From NCBI RefSeq assembly GCF_000423305.1, contig NZ_AUHS01000018.1, forward strand, positions 92,730 through 156,729: 64,000 nucleotides of DNA, in the 5' to 3' direction. The position numbers were made by a program, and so were the translations under genes. A model generated the notes under the pieces. It was not told the origin of the DNA and searched no databases. It saw nothing but the letters and a program-made list of their open reading frames with translations. Source of the stretch: Legionella moravica DSM 19234 (GTDB lineage: Bacteria > Pseudomonadota > Gammaproteobacteria > Legionellales > Legionellaceae). Shown here one piece after another: positions 1 through 11,200 of the stretch; the stretch's first letter is position 1; each line of letters begins with the position of its first letter.

Positions 1-2
1 TA

Positions 3-533
3 ACGGATGCTCTGGGCCCTACGGGCTGTAAAGACGGTCTATACAAATTAGGAGCTCTGGATATCCGTAAAGACAAAAACAATTTTTATTTGGTGGATGA
101 AGAAGGTCATTTTAAGATGAAAATGGGCACATTACCCTCAGGCGAACCAGGCGAAGTAAGGACACTGGCCGGAAGTGCATCCTCCCTGGCGCAGTGCGCC
201 CAAAACTATTTCGATCTCTTGCACGATGAACCTTTAGAAAGTCGTATGGACTTACTTTATGCAGGACTCATTTCCAACCCCAGAAGGGCTTCATTATCCG
301 ATGATGCAATTAATAATCTACCCGATGATACCAATTTTGTCATTTTTAACGAAAAAGGAAGACTCATCCTCAGTGCATGCAACAGCAAACTTACAGAGCA
401 TCAACAAATACTATGGCCTATACAAAGCCTGCTCGGTAATGGATTGCTAGCCCCATCTTCAACTTATAATCCATTTAAAGACAATTTGGAATCTGATACA
501 GCCAAACTCATGTTCAGCATTCCAACAATATAG
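3..533 (+). CDS. C-terminal part of an unknown protein, cut by the window edge
   Basis: The reading frame is open from the first bases of the window to the TAG at 531-533, giving about 176 residues. A TTG near position 90 could be taken for a start, but the frame continues upstream without a stop, so this is the end of a longer gene that begins outside the window. The fragment is soluble and mixed alpha/beta in look, with no membrane segment, signal or repeat, and I do not recognise a family. A stretch around residues 110-120 (NFVIFNEKGRLILSAC) looks like a short beta hairpin. Given the neighbouring effector-type genes it might be an effector tail, but that is only context. Confidence 0.6.
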   Translation, partial: TDALGPTGCKDGLYKLGALDIRKDKNNFYLVDEEGHFKMKMGTLPSGEPGEVRTLAGSASSLAQCAQNYFDLLHDEPLESRMDLLYAGLISNPRRASLSDDAINNLPDDTNFVIFNEKGRLILSACNSKLTEHQQILWPIQSLLGNGLLAPSSTYNPFKDNLESDTAKLMFSIPTI

Positions 534-629
534 ACATGAGCGGGTGTAAAAATCCGCTTTATCCCAACTTCATTAAATAGAGGCTGAATGACCAAGGCCT
601 GCTATTTATCTTAAAAAGCTGGGATTCGC

Positions 630-1430
630 TCAAATAAGCCAACTAAGCTGGACCAAAAATTCATTCGCATGAAGAGTGTTTTGAGTTAACGTACCTGCGA
701 CAACAGTTGTATCGATAATGGCAGTACCCAATTGCATTTTTCCCAAATCAGCATAACGATAACCGATTCCAACACGCATATTGGAAGTGAGATCCACATC
801 AACACCTACCCCTAAAGCGTAACTAAAATCAATATGGCTATTGTCCAAGTAATTACGGGTAAAAGTGATGAATCTTGGTACATTTACTGTATAGTTATAT
901 GCTTTATTAAATGCAACGCCAACGCCTCCAAAGAGATAAGGGTGATAACGATGCTTCAATGTATAAAGCAATTTAGAGTTTAATAAGATCTGATTGGTTA
1001 ATACTTTGTAACCGTAAAAATAAGTGTCTGCTGATTGTTCATCTGCCCCTTGTAAAAAAAGACCATGGGCAAAAAAAGGCTCAGTTCGATTGTAATCGAG
1101 ACCAGCCTGAATCAACCAGTCCGGACTAAAACCCCGCTCCGCATTCAGCAGAATATCCAAAAATCCCGAAGATTGAGTTTTTTGAGTTCCTGAGTAATAG
1201 TAAAATTCATCCGTTACCTCATTCACAACGGGGAACCCCTGCGCAACACCTGGTTTCGCTACAGAGCTTCCTGCTCCGAGACTTAAGACGGGATGCCATG
1301 AGGGTACCGGGGTAGATAAACCAGCAAATGAAGCGCTAAAACCACAAGTCAGATAAGCGCCGAGAAGCAAATTGACACTTCGATTGCAGATGGCTCTTAA
1401 CAGTTTTTGAGTGAGCATAAAAACAAACAT
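630..1430 (-). CDS. outer-membrane beta-barrel protein
   Basis: This looks like a Legionella outer-membrane barrel protein of the OmpA-like/opacity type. After a signal peptide (basic start, hydrophobic stretch, FSASFA cleavage region) come alternating strands with aromatic ends. Typical pieces are HRYHPYLFGGVGVAFN, a VGVDVDLTSNMRVGIGYRYADLG strand pair, and a final strand ending LVQLSWLI, which resembles a barrel C-terminus. The frame extends upstream to 1559, but those 43 residues are not signal-like. The ATG at 1430, or the one at 1418 with AGGA 12 bases upstream, gives a proper signal peptide. It is transcribed alone, convergent with the partial gene at the left edge. The role is probably structural or adhesive; nothing points to a substrate. 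Confidence 0.7.
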   Translation of the reverse strand: MFVFMLTQKLLRAICNRSVNLLLGAYLTCGFSASFAGLSTPVPSWHPVLSLGAGSSVAKPGVAQGFPVVNEVTDEFYYYSGTQKTQSSGFLDILLNAERGFSPDWLIQAGLDYNRTEPFFAHGLFLQGADEQSADTYFYGYKVLTNQILLNSKLLYTLKHRYHPYLFGGVGVAFNKAYNYTVNVPRFITFTRNYLDNSHIDFSYALGVGVDVDLTSNMRVGIGYRYADLGKMQLGTAIIDTTVVAGTLTQNTLHANEFLVQLSWLI

Positions 1431-1708
1431 TCCTTTGCGATGGTCTAAACATGTTAAATTAAACCAGTCAGGGTTTAATATCAAGAGAAAGGGATAAGCG
1501 CTATTGATACTCTCTATCAGCATTATAAAATCATCAATGGTTCTTTTTAACTCCCCCATTAAAATCTTCTTGGCTTTAATTGATGATTATTCATCAATTC
1601 TTCATCCATCAGAAAACCACTGGATATGCTATAATATCAACCATAAAGATCATTAATTAACCCACAATTAACATGGTAGATTCTCACCATTCGTAAAAGG
1701 ATTTTCAG

Positions 1709-1954
1709 ATGAAAACAATCATCATGATAATAATTTGTTTCGTGCCCTTTCAATTACAGGCGTCATGCAAGTGCAATTGTAACTTCACCGACCTGACCAT
1801 TTGCGCCAGTTCCTATGATCTGGATAACCCATGTCCAGGGGTATGTCCTGCGGCCGCGCCAGGTATTGCCCCGATGAAAACTGCCTGCCCTCCGACGTTG
1901 GTATATAACCCAATAACCCAGGCACAGGAATTGAAAGTTATCTGCACGGAATAA
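1709..1954 (+). CDS. small cysteine-rich secreted protein
   Basis: An 81-residue protein starts with a clear signal peptide (MKTIIMIIICFVPFQLQAS) and then carries a CKCNCN cluster plus further cysteines, about eight in the mature part. AAGGA lies 9 bases before the ATG. No known family is recognised. The cysteines suggest a disulfide-bonded periplasmic or exported mini-protein. It is monocistronic, between an outer-membrane protein on the other strand and a coiled-coil gene. Two other unrelated small Cys-rich secreted proteins occur in this window (52984 and 59855). Opposite-strand frames here have no signal or binding site and are shadows. Confidence 0.65.
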   Translation: MKTIIMIIICFVPFQLQASCKCNCNFTDLTICASSYDLDNPCPGVCPAAAPGIAPMKTACPPTLVYNPITQAQELKVICTE

Positions 1955-2149
1955 AAAGTACAATTCCAGATACTGTAACACCTCGATAATGGCAAGCAAT
2001 AACGCATTTGATGAGCAAATTAGCCTGCATCAAATGACATAAATTTAACCAAGCCTTACTATTTTTTTACTCAATTTTTAATCAAATAGTAGATTTTTTC
2101 GGACAATCAGTATACATTTGGAATAATTTTTTTCAAACAAAGGACCGAC

Positions 2150-3664
2150 ATGATTTCAATGACCACCTATTGGCAACAATATAAGAACTTTATTGACAAT
2201 CTTCCTGAGGCTTTACCTGAAAACGAAGAGTATTCAAGACAAATTGCTACTGCAAAAACGATGATTGACATTGGCTTAACCATAGAAAAATTAGGCGTAA
2301 CTGAAATCAAACAAGTAGTAAACAGACTGCATACAACAGCCAAGGAATTTAAGCACGAGGTCGTCTATCAAGTTCCGGATAAAGAATATAAATTCAGTCT
2401 ACCCCAGATAACGAATTCCCAAAGTTTGATTTTTGCAATCCTGTATTATCAACACCTATCCAATTACGCGAACGTCAGTTATCAGGGGTCCATTAGCTTT
2501 CTCTTTAAAGGCATGGTCACTAGCGCGGTTAACGAAAAAAAGAAGCCTACGGCGCATCAAGCCAATGCAATGCTGGGCGAGATTAAAAAATACTGTGAAA
2601 GCCACAATATTGCCCTTGATGAAACTCAGCTTCTCAATACAAACAAAGAAAAAGCCGAAGATTATGTGTCCAAATTAGTCAGTACTTATATGCCATTGCA
2701 AAGTGAACCCAGCCCTGATGAGCCGGTGGCACCGCTCGAAAGCCCAAGCCCCATTCAGGATATCGAAAGCGCCTCAGAAGAACAGGTGAATCTGACTGCA
2801 ACCCAGTCGCCCCCTGAAGAACGAAAAAACATATCTGAAGAAGTAGAACATCTGACTCTCACTGAATTGCCACTTAAGAAATTAGACAATACAGCAGAAG
2901 ATATAGAGGAGCTGACTATTCTGCGCCTGTCCCTTGATGATCTGAACCAGCAGAAAGCGCTATTACAGCTGAAAATTGATGCATTTTCATTCAAAAAAAA
3001 TCAGTTGGATGAAGCCAGGGAACAACATGTCAAATTAAAGGATGAATGGAACAATACATGGTTCATTAGCAAAGTTTTTTATTGGTTATTTTCCTGGGCT
3101 TTTGAATTTCCATTACTTAAAAACATAAAAATCGCAGAGCAGAAATTAAGTGAACAAGAGGACTCTCTCAATCACGAAATTCCTTCAGGAAAAACTGCAG
3201 ATTCTTATCTTGGAGAATTAAGCATCGAATTAACACAACTGAACTCTTCCATAGGAAGTATTGGAGAGAAAATTGATCAACAAATCGAAATAGAACAATT
3301 AAAACTGGACGCATTAAAACAAGAACAATTAAAGCAAGAACAATTGAGGCAGGAAGAGTTAGCAAGGCAAAACGCAATTAAACAACAAGAAATACTAAAG
3401 GAATTATTAAAAAATGACTCATCAAATTCTGATATATTCGGTGAGCGTGAGTTACAAACTTTTGAATCAGAGCAAGATGAATTCAGTGACGAAGACAGGC
3501 CAAGCCAAAAAGTAACAGCCTCAAACCCCGAAATAGAATCGGATGTACAATCACTAAGAATAAGTTCCAATCATGGTTTTTTTAAACAATATATGCCGAG
3601 TAGGATGACACTAGGGGCCATTGCGGTAGCTGGTGCTGCCATAGCCATTCAAAATTTACTCTAA
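2150..3664 (+). CDS. coiled-coil protein with C-terminal membrane segment, effector candidate
   Basis: A 504-residue protein begins 5 bases after AAAGGA. Residues 1-185 are a soluble helical domain. A Pro/Glu-rich linker follows (about 187-250), then long heptad-like helices (about 255-430) containing a run of KQEQL/RQEEL repeats. An acidic stretch (FESEQDEFSDEDRP) comes next, and a hydrophobic C-terminal end (GAIAVAGAAIAIQNLL) that could anchor the protein. A Trp-rich hydrophobic patch (WFISKVFYWLFSWAF, near residue 305) may insert into a membrane. This plan is common among Legionella Icm/Dot substrates, but I recognise no catalytic domain. The upstream DNA lacks a convincing PmrA box. A strong hairpin follows the stop. 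The effector role is inference. Confidence 0.7.
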   Translation: MISMTTYWQQYKNFIDNLPEALPENEEYSRQIATAKTMIDIGLTIEKLGVTEIKQVVNRLHTTAKEFKHEVVYQVPDKEYKFSLPQITNSQSLIFAILYYQHLSNYANVSYQGSISFLFKGMVTSAVNEKKKPTAHQANAMLGEIKKYCESHNIALDETQLLNTNKEKAEDYVSKLVSTYMPLQSEPSPDEPVAPLESPSPIQDIESASEEQVNLTATQSPPEERKNISEEVEHLTLTELPLKKLDNTAEDIEELTILRLSLDDLNQQKALLQLKIDAFSFKKNQLDEAREQHVKLKDEWNNTWFISKVFYWLFSWAFEFPLLKNIKIAEQKLSEQEDSLNHEIPSGKTADSYLGELSIELTQLNSSIGSIGEKIDQQIEIEQLKLDALKQEQLKQEQLRQEELARQNAIKQQEILKELLKNDSSNSDIFGERELQTFESEQDEFSDEDRPSQKVTASNPEIESDVQSLRISSNHGFFKQYMPSRMTLGAIAVAGAAIAIQNLL

Positions 3665-3686
3665 AGTCGAACAGTCACTGAAGCCC

Positions 3687-3715
3687 ATTACTTGCACCTT
3701 TATGGTGCAAGTAAT
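3687..3715 (+). terminator. strong stem-loop after the coiled-coil gene
   Basis: A perfect 12-bp stem (ATTACTTGCACC with GGTGCAAGTAAT) closes a TTTAT loop 23 bases after the stop codon at 3664. No T-run follows, so it may be a weak terminator or a 3' stabilising hairpin. The remaining bases to 3925 show nothing I can name. Confidence 0.5.
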
Positions 3716-3925
3716 CATTGCCCTGTCAGTATTGCCAAAAAAAAGAACATGTGTTAGGGTTATGATGTATGGTATTAATGGCTAATTTCCTTATGGCTTT
3801 ATCAAAATGATGTTCATAAAACAGTACGTAACAATTCACACCACCAAGACCACCGGCTAGTCCGGTACTTATCTGCTATTCACATCATTTAATTATTTTT
3901 TATTTAACCCCTCCAGGGAGTTCTT

Positions 3926-5104
3926 ATGTTTCGTAAAATGCCATTTATTTTATTAGCCATTATCCTGGCTGTTCTATGCTTTGCCCCTTTCATGCCCTAC
4001 GCGCTAAAACAATTTTTATACTCAATAAGCCTGAGCATAAAATCCATTATTGTTCTTGCCTTGCCCTTTATTATTTTCACTCTCCTGCTAAAAACAGTAC
4101 TTACTTTATCCAATAAAGCGACCACAATTATCGGTTTGATCCTCTTCTTTGTCTGCTGTTCCAATTTTATATCCACTTTTCTCAGTCATTATGTAGGAAT
4201 AGGGGTTTATCATCTTGGCTTCTCAATGATTGTTCCTCCTAAAACTATGGAGCTGCTGCCTTTATGGACGTTTTCCCCACCCAAATTAATTGCAAACGAT
4301 AAAGCGATGTTTGCGGGAATTATTCTTGGTTTCATCCTGTCCAGACTTAGCCCGAATAAGTCATTCAGTCTTGTGCACAAAATAGATAAAGTGATGAACA
4401 TTGTTTTATCTGTTATTGTCTGTCTTATCCCGCTTTTTGTTGCAGGTTTTCTTATCAAATTGCACTATGATGGCGTTGTATCCATCATCATCAAAGAGTA
4501 TGCCCCCATTTTTCTCCTTATAGGCCTGGCCCAATTTGTTTATATTGCATTTGTCTTATTCAGTCTTAACCAATTTCGAATTGGCGGATTATTCAAAGAT
4601 CTTAAAAATATGCTGCCCGCTGTTATTAGCGGTTTCAGCACCATGTCAAGCGCAGCCAGTATGCCTCTTACTATTATGGGTGTAGAAAACTGCACACGCA
4701 ATAAAGAGCTGTCCGGCGCAGTGATTCCCGCCACAGTGAACATCCATCTGGTTGGTGATTGCTTTGCCATACCTATATTTGCTTATGCAGTCCTAAAAAG
4801 TTTTGGGATGGATGAGCCTTCTTTATTGACCTATCTTCAATTTACGTTCTATTTTGTTCTAGCCAAATTTTCAGTAGCAGCCATACCTGGTGGAGGAATC
4901 ATTGTGATGCTTCCTATTCTTGAAACGTACCTTGGCTTTAACTCATCCATGATGTCTTTAATTACTGCGCTCTACATTCTTTTTGATCCGATCATCACCA
5001 GTGCAAATGTATTGGGAAATGGAGCATTTGCCAAAATGATTGACGCATTCACCTCACATCGAAGCAAAAGAAAATACCCGGCTGAGAGCGCCATTTCCAA
5101 CTAA
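3926..5104 (+). CDS. dicarboxylate/amino acid:cation symporter (DAACS/SDF family)
   Basis: A 392-residue inner-membrane carrier with eight or so hydrophobic segments. The signatures of the sodium:dicarboxylate symporter family are visible. There is a serine-rich reentrant loop (SSAASMPLT, 241-249), a GAVIPATVNIHLVGD helix corresponding to the usual PLGATINMDG segment, a second reentrant loop (AAIPGGG, 318-324), and a last transport helix (FDPIITSANVLGNGA) where family members have D..RT..NV.GD. The usual Arg is absent from that helix and the NMDGT motif is altered. Family members take up glutamate, aspartate, serine or C4-dicarboxylates, and these departures make the substrate unpredictable. 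GGGAG-like bases precede the ATG. It is a single gene, followed by a stem-loop. Confidence 0.82.
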   Translation: MFRKMPFILLAIILAVLCFAPFMPYALKQFLYSISLSIKSIIVLALPFIIFTLLLKTVLTLSNKATTIIGLILFFVCCSNFISTFLSHYVGIGVYHLGFSMIVPPKTMELLPLWTFSPPKLIANDKAMFAGIILGFILSRLSPNKSFSLVHKIDKVMNIVLSVIVCLIPLFVAGFLIKLHYDGVVSIIIKEYAPIFLLIGLAQFVYIAFVLFSLNQFRIGGLFKDLKNMLPAVISGFSTMSSAASMPLTIMGVENCTRNKELSGAVIPATVNIHLVGDCFAIPIFAYAVLKSFGMDEPSLLTYLQFTFYFVLAKFSVAAIPGGGIIVMLPILETYLGFNSSMMSLITALYILFDPIITSANVLGNGAFAKMIDAFTSHRSKRKYPAESAISN

Positions 5105-5116
5105 ATTCTCATAGTG

Positions 5117-5144
5117 AATAGTGCTTGACGAAGCAAGCACTATT
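5117..5144 (+). terminator. stem-loop after the symporter gene
   Basis: An 11-bp stem (AATAGTGCTTG with CAAGCACTATT) and a six-base loop lie 12 bases after the stop at 5104. There is no clear T-run, so termination is probable rather than certain. Confidence 0.5.
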
Positions 5145-5188
5145 GCTATACATTTGAACAAAAAATTTCAATAAAAAACACAATGAAC

Positions 5189-5194
5189 TATAAT
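5189..5194 (+). promoter_or_regulatory. possible -10 element of the giant gene
   Basis: A consensus TATAAT lies 30 bases before the ATG at 5224. The region 17 bases upstream (TTTCAA) is a poor -35, and no PmrA or CpxR box is seen. The short leader with GGA 6 bases before the ATG supports the chosen start. Confidence 0.35.
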
Positions 5195-5223
5195 TAAATC
5201 ATGGTGATATTATTTGGACAAAA

Positions 5224-8200
5224 ATGATTATTGATGCCTCTCTATTTGCCCACATTGAAAACGACTCCTCTCTGACCGGAACCTATCAACTTCAAGGACA
5301 TCACTTTTCCAGAACGGTAGAGTATTTAAGTCAATACCTGGATCATCTTATCCAAACGAATCAACCTGTTCCGGCCGAGTACCATATTTTAGTCGAACAA
5401 ATGAAATACATCAGCAGTATTGAACAAAAGACAACCAATATGACTCAGGCTCCTCTATTCGACGAAGAAATAAAGCAACTGGCCACTTCAATCGCTGAAG
5501 ACATTATGAACATGCCAGGTGATGGTAAAATTCTGCTTCCTGGGGGTTGGTATGACAATGATGGCGGTCACTCCATGGTCTACGAATTTACTCCGCTACC
5601 CGACGGTTTCACGTTCAGTGCAATAAACGCTGGAGCGGGTATAGAATACCATGCAAAAAAATCGGCTACCGAAAAGGAATTATTTAACCCAAGAAAATCC
5701 TGGCGAGTCCCCAGCCCACAGTCCCCCAAAGAAAAAGAAGAGCTCGCTCATTTTATAGCAAAACTACTAAAAGCCAGATTACCGCAGGCAATGAGCGCCC
5801 AAAAAAAACCTTTGAATGCAAAAGTACTTTATGAAGAAATTTTACCCAGCATCAGCTACATTTACGGTGAAGAAATCGATGCAAGCGCTGAGCTCTCAGA
5901 GCATGCCTATACAGGTGGTCAGCTATCAGGAACGTGCTCTCAACGCGCCCCTCATCAAATGCTGAAGATTAACACTCCATCGCTAAAGGAATATCAACGA
6001 TTCATGTTCCATTTCAAACAGTATGCACTGTTTGATTACGTCAATGCCTGCATTCAAAAACAGCAGCCTTATACACCAGCGGTACTGGATCAAATACGAT
6101 TGGCTATTGATAATAATTTAAAAATATTAAGCAGCCCCGATTTATTCAACGAGATTGAAATTAAAGAAGAGCACGACAAAATCATTGCTCTGGAACACCA
6201 ATTAAGCACAACACCATTTGACGCCCCAGCAGTATTACCAGCCCTACAGGAGCAGATGTTCTCATTAACTGTATCATTACAACCCACTATCGCTCCCCCA
6301 ATCCAACTCGAGCAGCAGGCACGAGATGCTCCCATTCCTGCTATGATTGCATTAAAGGATGGTACCAATCTGCTTGATAACCTCAAAAAGGCCATACAAA
6401 ACATCAATCTTATTAAGGATCCCGCGACTCAATATAATTATCTTGAACACCTGATTTTGGAAATGCCCCTTTTTCCTCAGTTCCCCAATGATCCCAGTTT
6501 TTATCGTGAACTCATCAGCCTGAATGATTTTAAGCAATTTAAAGCTCAGTTGGAGCAAATTCAAACCTTAATTCTCGAACTAAAATCCAACTGGATAAAT
6601 AAGGAACAGGATCCGGCCATCAATTTGATGCTACTAAGCATCATCAGTTTACAAACAGATGCCTATGGAGTGGTTCCCTCAAACAGCAATATGCCCTCTT
6701 TTCAGCCTTTCTCCCAAACACTGATGAATTCCCTCATCGGAAATCAGGATCGAAACCCATTTTATGCCACGAATAATCCTGTCCTTGACAAAAGATTGAA
6801 ACAAATGCAAAGGCACTACCAACATGCATTCGATAAAAATATTAATGACTATAATTTATTTGTTAAATTTTTAATCTGGTCCGAACCTGAATTAGACCGT
6901 GAATTAGCTGATTTATATGATAAAGAATTTGGTCAAGATAATACTCAACTGCATGAGGAAATCCGGCGTAATGGACTAAAATCATTTTACATGATCGCAC
7001 TACATCATAATAACAGCAAACGTCTGGATGCAAAATTTAATCCCCTTATCACGAAAGTTGTAAATCACATGGAGCATGAGTCCATCCTCAGAAAAGCAAT
7101 CAATCCATTCTTTAAGCAAGAATATGCTGATCATGTCTGGTTTAGACCGGGTATGAATAATACCCAATTTGCAGTCTTATCACCTTTATTTCCAGGTTAT
7201 ATATCCGGTGAAAAGTTATTAACGTCATTAACTCAGTCCAAATACAATTTAAAAGATTCAGCGGCTAAAGATGCACTTGAAGCAGATATTTCAGAAGATA
7301 CGTCCTACTCAAAAAAAATACAAAGCAAAAGTTCCAACTCTATTCAATTAAACCCGGCAAAACCTGTAGATGATTCTCAAGGCCCCAGGCATATCACTCA
7401 AGCTGACATTCAGGCCAGAGATTATTTCCATCTGAGAAGTGATCCGAAATGGCAAATTGCACTGACTCTTGACTATTTTACCCGACATATTGAACTCCTG
7501 TTTGACGAGTCTAACCAACGCTATGTTGAAGCGAATTTGTTCCAACCAGGACTGCTGCTTGATAAGAGGGAAGACTCTCAATTTATCTCCCAATTTGATA
7601 CCTACTTAAAAACAGGAATGCGATATTTTACTCACAATGGACAACATACTCGCAATTCCCTTCAATTTTTACGCCTCAATTTTCTGGTCAGCCGTTATAT
7701 GGCCCTGGATAATAATCCAGTTGGTATAGAAAGACTTCAGGCGATTCAGCATGATCTGGAAAAACAATTATCTCTGGATAATGAACCCGAGATCATCTAT
7801 GCAGTACAACAATATCTTTTTTTGAGTCTTGTAACGCGTATGGAACTGGGCGAGCAATCAGATGAGCTGTTTACCCTGGCATATAAAGCCTATAATTACT
7901 TGAATAGTCATACTAATCCCCTGATTCTTGAGGATAAGGCTCATCGGCTCAGCGTAGATTGTGCCGTTGCCCAATTTAAAGCGATCATCCGGAAACAATA
8001 CGACAACCTGTTAGAGCACACAATAAAAACTACTGTACAAGAAATCGAGAACATCTCAGAACAGAATCTCATTATCACCGGCCGATTTCCTGTTTTTCAT
8101 ATAGAAAATCAAGTAACTCACAAATCGTATGACTTCAATGCGATTCAAGGAAAATTATTTGAGCGCGGACTTGCGCGAAGCGGTGTACCGCTGGTCATAC

Positions 8201-11200
8201 AAAATCACCCATTAGTCAAAGAATTGGGACTAGCTGACGTTAAAGAATGCCTGATGAACTCCGATCAAAGCTATATGATTTTATCAGAAAAGGGACAGGA
8301 AGCTTATCTGTATCATCAAAAAAACCAATTAACTGTTCGAAAAAAATGGACTATTCAACAAATTGAAGGCGATTATGAATTGCAAGCATTATCGACATAT
8401 CATAAGGCCTTCCATGCCAATAAACAGATACAAATCGTACTTTCAGGCCTACCCAAAATTTTGACTGATGGGACCATGAATTATTGGCGCGATGTGAACA
8501 ATCCCAACAATGGGATATTGGTGTGCAATAACATTCCACTCTATTCAGTGAACGATGGCAAAATCCTGGCTCTTGATGCCCAGGGAAACAAAACGAGTGC
8601 CCAGTTATCAAACATTAATACGCCCATACTGAAACAATTTGAAAGTCGTCAATATATATTATCCCATACCAGCAAATCATCCGATTCTTATGTAACACTC
8701 CCAAGGTATAACCTGCGCTTTCAGCTTAGAAATTCAACACTTATCCATCAAGAAACTGGAGAGCTGGTTACAGACTCTCCTTCGCCAATTCATCCCTCAG
8801 TAGCCGGCCTTGTCCTGGCATCAAAAGATCAACAACGTTATCTGGTTCCAGTAGCGCGATTTTATGCGATAGAAGCAGGAGCGCAAAAAAGCGATTTCTA
8901 TCCGGTACAACACGACATTGATGGAAAAATAGCAGCGGCGAAGCTAGAAACTCATTGGAGCAATAATCGACCCTTGCAAATACCAATGTGGCACTACCAG
9001 AACAGTGAACGCTACATCAGTTTTCGGCTTCAGAATGGTGAGCCCATAGCAGATACTGTCGCTGACGCCTTATATCTTGCCTATACTTATATGGCAACCA
9101 ATCAAACTGAAAAAGCCTGGAACATTCTGGAACAATGCAATACCCGTTTAGGTGGACTTACAGGAAGTGCAGAGGAGTTACAATTCATCCGCTGGATATG
9201 CGATGAAATGCCGCACACACTACCTGGCCTTCACAGTGCGCACCAAAAAGATAAACCCAAAAGAAATACTCCTCCCTATGTCGCCTGCCGACTTAAAGCA
9301 ATGAGTTTGTTAAGTGATTACCTCATCCAAAATGGTCCAATCAAAATAAACGAGGTTAAAACTCCAGAGGGCTCTGCAAATGCAGTGTATGAATCATTGA
9401 GAGTAGAAGAATTAAATGCTTTTCAAAATGGGCTTCCGGAACAAATATATCGCTCATTTTCTCGTTTACAAACCATGCGTCGCCATTTAGAGCACACATA
9501 TATTCTCTCTCCACTGGAACGCAAAAAATTATTATCTTATTATCATCAATCACAACCTAAAGACTATGCACCTAAAGGAGCTTTAGGTTATGAATGGATG
9601 ACGTTAAGTCTTGAAGAACTGGTTAAAGAGCGGGATGGGATACTGGCGCGACAAACTGCCGATCACTCATTATCACCTGCTGAAGAAGAGCGATTAAACT
9701 TTATTAATGAAAATCTGGCACGCCTTAAACCTGTTGTTGCCCAATCAACCATCCTGGAATTAATCCCCCTGGATTTAAGCCTTCCTGCATCCAGCAGCAT
9801 TAAAAATAACCTGTTACAAAGCGATACATTATCTCAAATGGAATTGTGGCAGTATCGATTACCTGGTAATGATGCCAGTTCTCTACTGAAACAAGAAGCA
9901 TTGAGCTCCCTGTCTTCTGTAATAAGTGATGATCAGTTCGTTAAGTATTTTCCAGCCTATTTACAAATAGCCTGTTCCTTAAATTCAAAAGAACGTCAAG
10001 AACTATTGGACTTCTGCTCAAAGACATTAATTGCTGCACGCCATATCAAACTAGAACATCAGGAATCCAATATTCCCTTGTTATGTAATCTATTGTATCG
10101 ATTATTAACCACTCCAAGCCAGAATACATTCAGATACAGAACCTATACATTTAATCAATTAGTCACCCACTTAAGTGAGTTACAGGTTCCCCCTTTATCT
10201 GTATATCAAGCCAAAGACATATACCAGGACATTTTAGCAAAACCTGAAGATTTGTTAGTACATCATGAGCGTCCGAATCATGCACCTTTAAAAGTAACCA
10301 GAACGGCATTACCGCCATTAATCGACCAAATGGGAATTACCCCCTTACTGGACCAACAATCTCAAGAATCAAAAGAAGCGCTAAACCGAGTGCTCACACA
10401 GTACAAAGAACTGGAAGAAAGGGCAAATGAAGCCATTTCTTTACTAAGTAACCGTTTGAACACTGATTTGGATCACAATTTCTCCATTGAAGAACAGGCG
10501 GGGCAAATTCTTTTTACCCTTGAGCATCAAAAGAGAATGGCCGCCAGGGAATTAATCGACTCTCCTGTGTTATCCCAAAATCTTCTCGCTGCCACCGAAG
10601 CTGCGGAACCCTTGCTGGTTCAGCAGATAGAGCACTCCTGGTCGGAAGCACTGGAGCTTGCCAATCAAGGTCCTGATGATCCTCAAAAACACAGGATATG
10701 GGCTATTGAAAAAAAATCCAGAGCTAGAGCCGCTCTAACCCAATCCGATTTGCTGTCCCTGTACTCGCGCGCAGATTTTGCTTACAGCATAGAAAAAACC
10801 GGTCTAAGTCTCGCAAATGCACAACGCTTGCACGACTTAATCCATCAATCCTTGATGGAAGGCATAAAACATCACTCCCTGAAAAAAATAAAGACCGATC
10901 TGATGCACTCATTAGCTACGGGTAATGCGAATAGTGCCGCTCAAGCTCTTGATCTGCTCGCTCGCACTGAAATACCAGGACTTGATGACCCATCCATAGT
11001 GATACTGCAACATGAGGATCATATCGTATTGCGTAAACGGCAGGTAAGCGCTCTCGAATCCCTGCTCAAAGAACCAAAAGATGGAGGACGCTTTAATGAA
11101 ACCATTGAAAAAATCATTATGGGCGGTGGTAAATCCAAGGTAATTCTCCCTATTCTGGCTGAAAAAAAAGCACAAGGCGATAATCTGGTGGTGATTGAGG

